Shown: positions 56,958 through 64,000 of the stretch, piece by piece
How the letters are laid out: each line of letters begins with the position of its first letter
Position numbering within the stretch: the stretch's first letter is position 1
From: Nymphaea colorata
Lineage: Eukaryota; Streptophyta; Magnoliopsida; Nymphaeales; Nymphaeaceae
NCBI RefSeq assembly: GCF_008831285.2
Contig: NC_045150.1
Coordinates: 16,799,362-16,863,361 of the forward strand
Direction: 5' to 3'
DNA: 64,000 nt
The notes under the pieces: generated by a model
Told to the model about the DNA's origin: nothing
Database searches by the model: none
What the model saw: the letters and a program-made list of their open reading frames with translations, nothing else
Made by a program: the position numbers and the translations under genes

Positions 56958-59900
56958 AAACAGCCTAAGGACGTTAAGCTTGACACGAATGGATTCAAAT
57001 GGTGAGCGAGCAAGGGGCTTGGTCATTGTATCAACAAGTTGGTCAGTAGCAGGAACTATAAGATGATGATTTTTCACATGATTCCGGATGAAATGAATAT
57101 CGACTTCAATATGCTTAGTTCATTGGTGAAAAACTGGATTGACAGTGAATTGAACAACACCCATATTATCACATAAGAGTCAAGGAATGGTAGAAAGAGG
57201 GCGATGAAGTTCTTGTAAAAAATAAGATATGGAGAGAACTTTTATTGCAGTGGAGGCCAACGCCTAGTATTTTGCCTCAATACTTAATCAGGCAACAGTA
57301 TTTTGCTGCTTTGCATACCAAGAAATCAAGGAATCTCCAAGAAAGATGGCAAATCTGGTAGTAGATCTTCAATCATCAAGAATCCCAGTTCAATCAGTAT
57401 CAGAATATGTTGTAAGAGATAGGCGAGAGGATGGCCAAATAAGGAATCCAATATGAAGAGTGTGCTTAATGTAATGAAGTATGTGTTTGACAGCAGCCCA
57501 ATGGACAATTGTAGGAGCTTGCATAAGATGACAGACCTTCTTGGTAGCATAAGCAAAATCAGGTCTGGTAAGAGTAGTATACTGGAGAGCACCAACAATT
57601 GGGCGATAAGGAGTAGGATCAAGTGGTGGTGTGCCATCAAACTTAGACAACTTTTCTCCACCAGCTAAAGGCGAAGGAAGGGGCTTGACAGCAACCATGG
57701 TGCTTTGCTGGAAAAGATCTTGCATATATTGACGTTGAGAAAGAAAGAGCCCTTGAGGTGTAAACTGGGCTTCAACTCCAAGAAAATAATGCAGATGCCC
57801 AAGATCTTTTATGGAGAATTCACACCTCATTTGACTTATAAACTGATGAATGGTGGCAGGACAGCTTCCAGTGATCAATATGTCATCAACATAAATAAGA
57901 ATAAAGATTGAATGAGAGCCCATAAATTTAAGAAAGATGGAAGTGCCAATCTTGGAAGCAGATGACCCATTTGAAATGAAAAGGAACTCAGGCATTGAAA
58001 CCAAGCTTGAGGGGCTTGCTTAAGTCCATAAAGAGCTTTTTGTAACTTGCATACATAATTCGGATATTGAGGGTTAACAAAGCTTTGAGGTTGTAACATA
58101 TAAACATATTCAGATAAAGTGCCCTGCAAGAAAGCATTGTTGACATCTAACTGTCAAACTGCCCAATTGTGCGAAACAGCCAGAGTAAGAACAATTCGAA
58201 CTGTAGTGGGTTTTAATCATATGACTAAAGGTTTCAAAATAATCAGTGCCAGATTCCTGTATATACCCTTTGTCCACAAGATGAACTTTGTATCTGTCAA
58301 TACTACCATCAGCTTGTCTCTTAATATGATAGACTCATTTATTGCCAGCAATATTGTGAGAGGGAGATAAAGGAACGAAAATCCAACTTTGATTTTTTCA
58401 TCAAAGCATTATATTCCTCAAGCATTGCATTGTGCCAATGGGAGAGTTAGAGGCTTGGGTAAATGTTTTGGGTTCAGTTTCTAAATGCAACTCAGTAAGG
58501 TGAGTAATGTAACGGGGGTTGGGCTTAAGGGATCCAGTTTAGAGGCGAGTGATCATGGAGTGAGTTTTGGGGGCTGGAGGAGGCGATTCATTAGGTAAGG
58601 ATAGTGTGAGGGAGAGGGTGGTGAAGGGGAAGGTGGTGTTTATATTGTAATGGCAGGCTCATGTGGAGAAATTGATGGTGGTGATGGGGAGGGTGACCGG
58701 GCTGTAATGGGGAGAGGAATCTCCATTGGTGGAGAGTTTGAAGAAGATGGTGGCTCAGGTTTGAGGGCAGATATGGATTTACAGGGAAAAATATTCTCAT
58801 CAAAAATGACATTACGGCAAATGTAGAGTCTTGAATTTGAAGAATTCAAGCAAAGATAGTCTTTATGTGTGGTGCTATAACAAAAAAAGATGCATTTTGT
58901 GCTTCAATACTATAATTTGTGAGCATTGTAAGGGCAAAGATGAATGGTAGCAGGCACATCCAAATGTTTTAAGAAAGGCATAGTCAGGAGTTTGGTTAAA
59001 GAGAAGCTGAAATGGAGTTTTCATGTTTGTAATAGGTAATGGTAGGCGGTTAACAAGAAATGCAGTTGTAAGAAAAGTAAAATCCCAAAACTTGAGAGGA
59101 AGGCTAGCATGAGCAAGTAAGGTGAGACATATCTCCACTATGTGACGATATTTTCGTTCTACTCTCCCATTTTGCTGATGAGTGTGAGGACATGAAATGT
59201 GATGATCAATTCCACATGACTTTAAGTAAGTAGATAAGGATCTATATTCTCCTCCCCAATCACTTTAAAAGACCTTTATGGGTCACTTAAATTGTCTATC
59301 AACAAGTTTTTGAAAGTCTCAAAAAATAGACAAAATTTAAGACTTTCTTTTAATAATAAATAACCAAGTGAACCTTGAATATTTATCAACAAAATTAACA
59401 TAATAATAATATCCTTGTATGAAAGCAATGGGCAGAGGGCCCCAAACATCAGAAAATATAAGATCTAATGGTCCATTTATTTCATGAGTTGAACTAGAAA
59501 AAGGTAAAGTGTGACTCTTCTTCATTTGACATGCTTCACACAAAGAGTCAAATTTATTGAAACTAGAAGGAAGCCCTTATTTACTAAGGACATGTTGCAC
59601 GATTTTAATGGAAGGATGCCCAAGTCGCTCATGCCATTTTTGCCACGTAGTTCATTCACCAAGTAAAGTTGTTGTTGACGCCCAATATCTCCCAAGTGTA
59701 GCATGTAGAGCTTGTGCTCATTGTTTCCCTTGAGAAGAACATGCCCTATCTTGGCATCCTTAACATAACAAAATTGCAGGGTGAAATTCAAGCAACACAT
59801 CATTATCTTTTGTAAACTTGTGTACTGAAAGCATATTTTTGGTGATAGAGGACACATGCAAAATATCTTTCTTTATGAGCTTGGAATCAAAATGAGAGAA

Positions 59901-61044
59901 AACAGAAGTAACAATGTGGTTAATGTTCAAACCTTGGTCATTTCCAATGCGAACTTGATCTCCTCCATTGTAGTTGCATTGGATTGTCAAGTTGTTGAAA
60001 TCTGGTGTTAGATGGTGGGTGGCTCCAAAGTTAGGGTACCATTCTCCATGATCAAATGACCCATAGACATCAACGGTATGTGCTTCAATAGAAGGAGCGC
60101 CATCAAATTTCTGAATTTTATATGTTTTGCACTTCAAAGCACCATAGCCAGGCTGACGACATGGTTGACAAACTGTGTGGCAATTTGCAACAATATGACC
60201 ATTATTTCCACAAGCAAAACAAGATCCAGCCTAATTTTTCGAAGAACGATCTTGAGTTTTATTGTGACCTCTGTTATGCTTAAAGTGATTTCCACCAAAA
60301 TTTTGGTTTTTCATAGTAAAATTTAATGATGGGGTTCCAATAGGAAGATTACAGCTTCATCCAATTGCACTTCATGAATAAGCAACATAGCAAGCAAGTC
60401 TTCCAGATTAATAGGATCGACTCTAGTATTCAACGCAGTTCTAAGAGACCCATATTCTCCTGATGGTAAACCAATCATAATGCAGGTGATCAAATCATCA
60501 TCATCCACTGGTTTGAATGCCAGTGCTAATTGGTAAGCATTACTTTTTGCTCTACAGAAATATTATGAAATAGTTTCGGTGCATTTTCTTAAATTCTGAA
60601 GTTGGTTTTTCAATTGCTGGATTCTAGCTCTTGAGCGAGCAGCATACATAAGCTTGAGGACATTCCATAATTCATGAGAGGAAGAAATTCCCACAACATG
60701 ATTACGAACAAGATCAGTTAAAGATGAAAGAATCCAACTTAATCAAGCTGATCTAATATATACCATTCATCATATTTTAGATTGCGACGTTATAAGTCAT
60801 TGTTGTCATCAATCCATTCAGATGGACATGGTTGTTTACCATCTATGAAACTCATGAGATTATAACTCTTAAAGAGAGGCATAAACTGAGATTCCCAAAT
60901 CAAATAATTGTCTGATGTAAGCTTAATTGAAAACAGATACTGAAGATTTGTAGGCGCAGGAAGAACTGGAAAAATCTAACTTGTAGTTTGAGATGTATAT
61001 GGTGTAACAGACTCTGATGCGTAATTGCCATTGTTTTTAGCCAT
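56958..61044 (-). pseudogene. Gag-pol of the TA...TA copia, broken
   Basis: Gag starts at the ATG at 61044 (MAKNNGNYASESVTPYTSQ) and contains LTSDNYLIWESQFMPLFKSY. A CCHC knuckle (CFACGNNGHIVANCH) lies near 60220. The protease motif at about 60040 reads WYPNFGATHHLTPD, so the catalytic Asp is Asn and the next Ser is Phe. The pre-integrase and integrase pieces (59640-58875) include CEACQMKKSHTLPF and SDVWGPLP. RT pieces (58129-57390) include [16 protein letters not shown] and an intact YVDD (57893-57882). RNase H (57380-56960) ends with DQLVDTMTKPLARSPF. Frameshifts and stops separate these blocks. Inactive. Confidence 0.9.
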
Positions 61045-61760
61045 TTTTGAACGAATGTTGAGGACAACCACAAGTTAATATCTTGATCACCAGCAGAGAG
61101 AAAGGAGACTCACTCGACAACGAGCGTCTCTACTCTATTCTTGCAGACATCAACGGTGACAGAAGTAGAAAATTGTAGCAGAAGTGGTGTTCAGAATTCG
61201 AACGAGTTTGGGATGCTCTGGTCATGGATTTTGTCAAGCTCAGAACTAATATATTATACTAGAAGAGAGGTTATTTCAGTGAAATTTCGTTGGAAAAGAT
61301 TGTCCGTGGAGACAACGCCAAACAAAAGAATGAAGGGGGTGGAAATTAGCAGTGTTGCCCTGTTCCTCTTGTTTCTTGACCGGCGATAAAAGAAAAATCA
61401 GGCGCTTCCTCCTCACAACACCAAAAAATCTGCAAATACATTGGAAGTATCTACAGAAGTTCAAGAATCATTTGAACTTCTGCTCGATTGCTATAGTGCT
61501 TAGATTTAACAACGACAACAAAAATCGTTGGTGTGTTTTTCCTCTGTTTCAGCAGCGATTCTCTGTTCTTTCTCTGTTTCAGGAACAGGAAAAGCAATCG
61601 CTTCTTTCGCTTGGCTCCAAAGACTTCAGGGACAACTCGAGGATGATCTGCAGGAGCGTAGGATATCTCTAGATTCCTGGTAACAACTTGTATTGCCGGA
61701 TTTGAGAACGCCGGCAAGGATTATCAACGTGAGCAGAGTTTGTTTTCACAGCTATGCAAG

Positions 61761-61772
61761 GCTCTGATACCA
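61761..61772 (-). other. PBS of the TA...TA copia
   Basis: Minus-strand TGGTATCAGAGC directly after the 5' LTR, matching plant initiator methionine tRNA. Confidence 0.9.
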
Positions 61773-62062
61773 AAAAAGGGAAAGAAAAACACAGAGATTT
61801 TAACATGGTTCGACTCAGAAATGAGTCTACATCCACGATCAAAATATTTCTCTCACACCTTTAATAATTTGTGTGAGAGGTTCCATTAACATTTAAAGGA
61901 ATACAAGGGTCATTCGTTTCCTGATTTTTAAGATCTTGATTGACATCAATATCTTGACGATATTGTTGATTACACATCTGATTTTCTTTCCTAATCTTTT
62001 GATCAACAAAAGCGGCAACAGATTTGCCGACAATAGTTTTGCCTTGAGCGTTATCTTCAATA
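61773..62062 (-). repeat. 5' LTR of the TA...TA copia
   Basis: 290 bp, partner of 56653-56943. Its last base on the minus strand is T where the partner has A, so the terminal TA is decayed in this copy. Confidence 0.87.
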
Positions 62063-62108
62063 TTTCCATAGAATTATTTGGAGCCTATGGAAGCTATGAA
62101 ACATATGT

Positions 62109-62537
62109 ATGATAGAGGGCCAGAAAATTTCAATCAATGGGGCAGGAAAAGAAAATTGGAAATTGTGCTCTGACATCTTTGCAGCTAATATAAAGGATAT
62201 GAAGGAATACCTTCAAACATGCATTACTTGGCTAAAATCAAGGATATTTTCAGCAGACTGGCTGACCAGTGTAAATGGAGAGCTAAGTGCTCAATTTGTG
62301 TATGCTAAAAGAGGATCAAAGATGTGTGTCATCTATACAATTGACGGAGGTGAATGTCATAGGAAGATTTACCCGATGGTTAGAGACCTAAGAGAGCTGG
62401 AGGTTCTAGATCTTACTCTTGAATCTTATTTAGTTAAAGACTTTGCAAATCAAAAGGGTTGGACTAGTAGGGATGTCAATATAACTGTTTTGGATCGGAT
62501 ATCCGACCAAACCATTCTGAAAAAAAAAATCAGATAG
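62109..62537 (+). other. Unidentified open frame of 142 codons
   Basis: Begins ATG (MIEGQKISINGAGKENWKLC), with a stop only 4 codons upstream. The frame has ordinary amino-acid balance (for example FVYAKRGSKMCVIYTIDGGE and VRDLRELEVLDLTLESYL), unlike the composition-driven frames elsewhere. I recognise no family. It lies about 45 bp from a copia insertion site and could be the remnant of a longer gene, possibly linked to the open stretches near 56131-56440 before that insertion. Its function is unknown and it may be a pseudogene. Confidence 0.3.
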
Positions 62538-62539
62538 GG

Positions 62540-63155
62540 AAAAAACTTTAAATCAATAAAATTCGGATTTAAGAAATGACATGTAACTGGATTCAGATTC
62601 AGATATACATAAATATCCTATCAGATTTTAGTTCAGATTCAGATCAATTTTTTTTTTAAATAAATATCTTATATCCAATGCCCTTACATTTTGAAAATAA
62701 GCTAAATTTGGTTCTAAATTTGGACGTGGATTCAGATATGAATGTAAAATTCGAATTAAGATCAAATTCAGCTTGTAAGATCGGATTTTAGATTCTGATT
62801 CATATGACTTTTTTTATTCATATTAAATTCTGAATATGTGAATATCCCAAAATGTAGACACGATGAAGGTATATCCGATTCTATTCCAATCCATTGGCAC
62901 CTTATGGACTAAGTGTTTGAAAGTGAACTTAAAAGGAAGAGGGATGTTGAGGGCAGATGTGGTGCCTATGAATAAGTGTGCTAACTTTGACAGTTTTCAC
63001 AACCCTTGAAGTAAAGCATGCCAAAGAAAAAACTTTTAATTTCTTAATAGTAAAAATTAAAGTCGTTAACATTTTAGGAGTAAACAAATTATAACTATTT
63101 ACATGGTACCAAGAAATAAACATAAAATTATTGACATTTTAGTGTATGTTCAATT
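62540..63155. other. AT-rich intergenic DNA
   Basis: Contains diverged repeats of GGATTCAGAT/TCGGATTT-like words (62570-62800). No gene recognised. Confidence 0.45.
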
Positions 63156-63159
63156 TCAA

Positions 63160-63425
63160 GGCTGGACATCGGGCCCACCCATTTTAACAGCCCAGGCTCA
63201 AGCCCAACCATCATGGGTCAGGCTTAGGTAAGGCACAACCCAGTCCGATCAGCCCAATTCAAATTTAACAAAAAAATAAAATACTTATGTTTTATATACA
63301 AATAAAAAATATGCTATAAACAAATAAATAATTATTTGACTGAGTCAAACCTAGCCCAACCCAAAACCCATTTTTACAGCACGAGCCCAACTCAGGCGGA
63401 GGGCCCAAAAGCTAAGCAGTTTGGG
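63160..63425. mobile_element. Left-end remnant of a hAT-like GGCTGGACATCGGGCC MITE
   Basis: CAAGGCTGGACATCGGGCCC at 63158-63177 matches the left end of the 23144 element. The same GGCCCA/AGCCCAA words surround an AT-rich core to about 63425. No matching right end or target duplication was found, so it is truncated or decayed. Confidence 0.5.
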
Positions 63426-64000
63426 CCCAGTGCGGAGTCTTATTCAAATTTGCGTGCATAACATACCAAGCTAAATTATATATATATATATATACTAAAA
63501 AATGTGTCTGGTGTGAAGTTAATGGCTGCAGTGTCGATGAGTTTTGAAATTGTTGTTTTAAGGCTTGATTGTCTGAGCTGCTCTCGTCATATTTTTTGGA
63601 GACTTGTACACATTCATATTTCTAAAAGTTTCATAAACAAAATGTGTATTATTGAGAAATTCATAGTTCAAAAAGATTTCATCCACAGAAGAGATCCTCA
63701 CACCTTGGGGATATCTTTTGTTCCACATAAATATTTTAAAATCTTGGAGAGACAACAGTGCATATTAAAGGGCGCCATACTGTCGAAGGTGTCCGTCTTT
63801 TGCACCAAAATAGAACTATCTGATTGAATCAACAAAACAACAACATCGCCTCGGTCAGTTCCCCCCATCACACAGAACAGGTCCTGGTAACTCCCGCTGG
63901 CGGTGGAGCTCCAAATTTTCGTCTCCTTCTTCCTCCTTGCCTTCTCCTTGAGTTTCTTAATGGATGTGCAGTAATGGGTTCTCTCTGACAATCACAAAAA
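63426..64000. other. Window end, no supported gene
   Basis: A (TA)n run lies at about 63479-63495. A minus-strand frame (63991-63698) of about 97 codons with a basic N-terminal part is open but starts at TTG, and I recognise no domain. It may belong to a gene outside the window. Confidence 0.35.

Larger units (their letters stand above)
56653..62062 (-). mobile_element. Ty1/copia element with TA...TA LTR ends, structurally complete but inactivated
   Basis: A 5410-bp minus-strand element with LTRs of 291 and 290 bp, PBS, gag, pol and PPT, flanked by TTTCC. By eye the LTRs differ at about 15-20 sites plus two short indels, so it is much older than the pair at 24-35 kb. The coding region has frameshifts and stops in every domain. 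The LTRs begin TATTGAAGATAACG and end CCCTTTTA on the minus strand rather than TG...CA. Confidence 0.9.

Overview
This window looks like nuclear DNA of a flowering plant. It is AT-rich, gene-poor, and has host genes with short exons separated by long introns. These sit among Ty1/copia and Ty3/gypsy retroelements primed by plant-type PBS sequences (TGGTATCAGAGC) and among small non-autonomous DNA transposons. I cannot name the species. There are no bacterial features, CRISPR arrays, rRNA genes or tRNA genes that I can support.

Host genes. (1) 2.5-3.5 kb, minus strand: a tentative small three-exon gene of unknown function. (2) 19.9-37.8 kb, plus strand: a five-exon, 208-residue UBA-domain protein resembling Arabidopsis At5g53330. 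(3) 46.2-53.5 kb, minus strand: a two-exon, 239-residue BTB/POZ protein closely resembling Arabidopsis At4g08455. Genes 2 and 3 have consistent splice phases and complete domains, and both look functional.

The striking structure lies in intron 3 of the UBA gene (about 14.5 kb). A young copia element on the minus strand (24080-34841, TSD GTATC, LTRs differing at about 3 positions) was interrupted inside gag by a second, related copia element on the plus strand (28530-34039, TSD GCTAG, LTRs differing at 1 position). The interrupted outer gag-pol frame is otherwise open. The inner frame has two in-frame stops, both CAA-to-TAA. The two coding bodies face each other, so any transcript across the intron would contain a kilobase-scale inverted repeat.

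The rest is layered repeat debris. At 5.7-9.3 kb there is a probable long LTR of a Tat/Ogre-like gypsy element, ending at a PBS-like site. At 9.3-11.5 kb (minus) and 12.2-13.6 kb (plus) there are decayed copia fragments. At 43.9-46.0 kb (minus) there is a decayed relative of the young copia pair. At 54.25-56.1 kb (minus) there is a decayed gypsy gag-protease-RT. At 56653-62062 (minus) there is a complete but inactivated copia element with unusual TA...TA LTR ends and TSD TTTCC. At least three copies of a small DNA-transposon family with CTATGTCACA ends and 8-bp target duplications occur at 4.3, 35.9 and 49.2 kb, alongside hAT-like miniature elements at 17.2, 23.1 and 49.5 kb.

No clearly new multigene system is visible. 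The most rewarding leads are the opposed nested copia pair in a host intron, the recurrent GC-rich leader minisatellites in that copia lineage, the CTATGTCACA family, and the TA...TA-type copia element.
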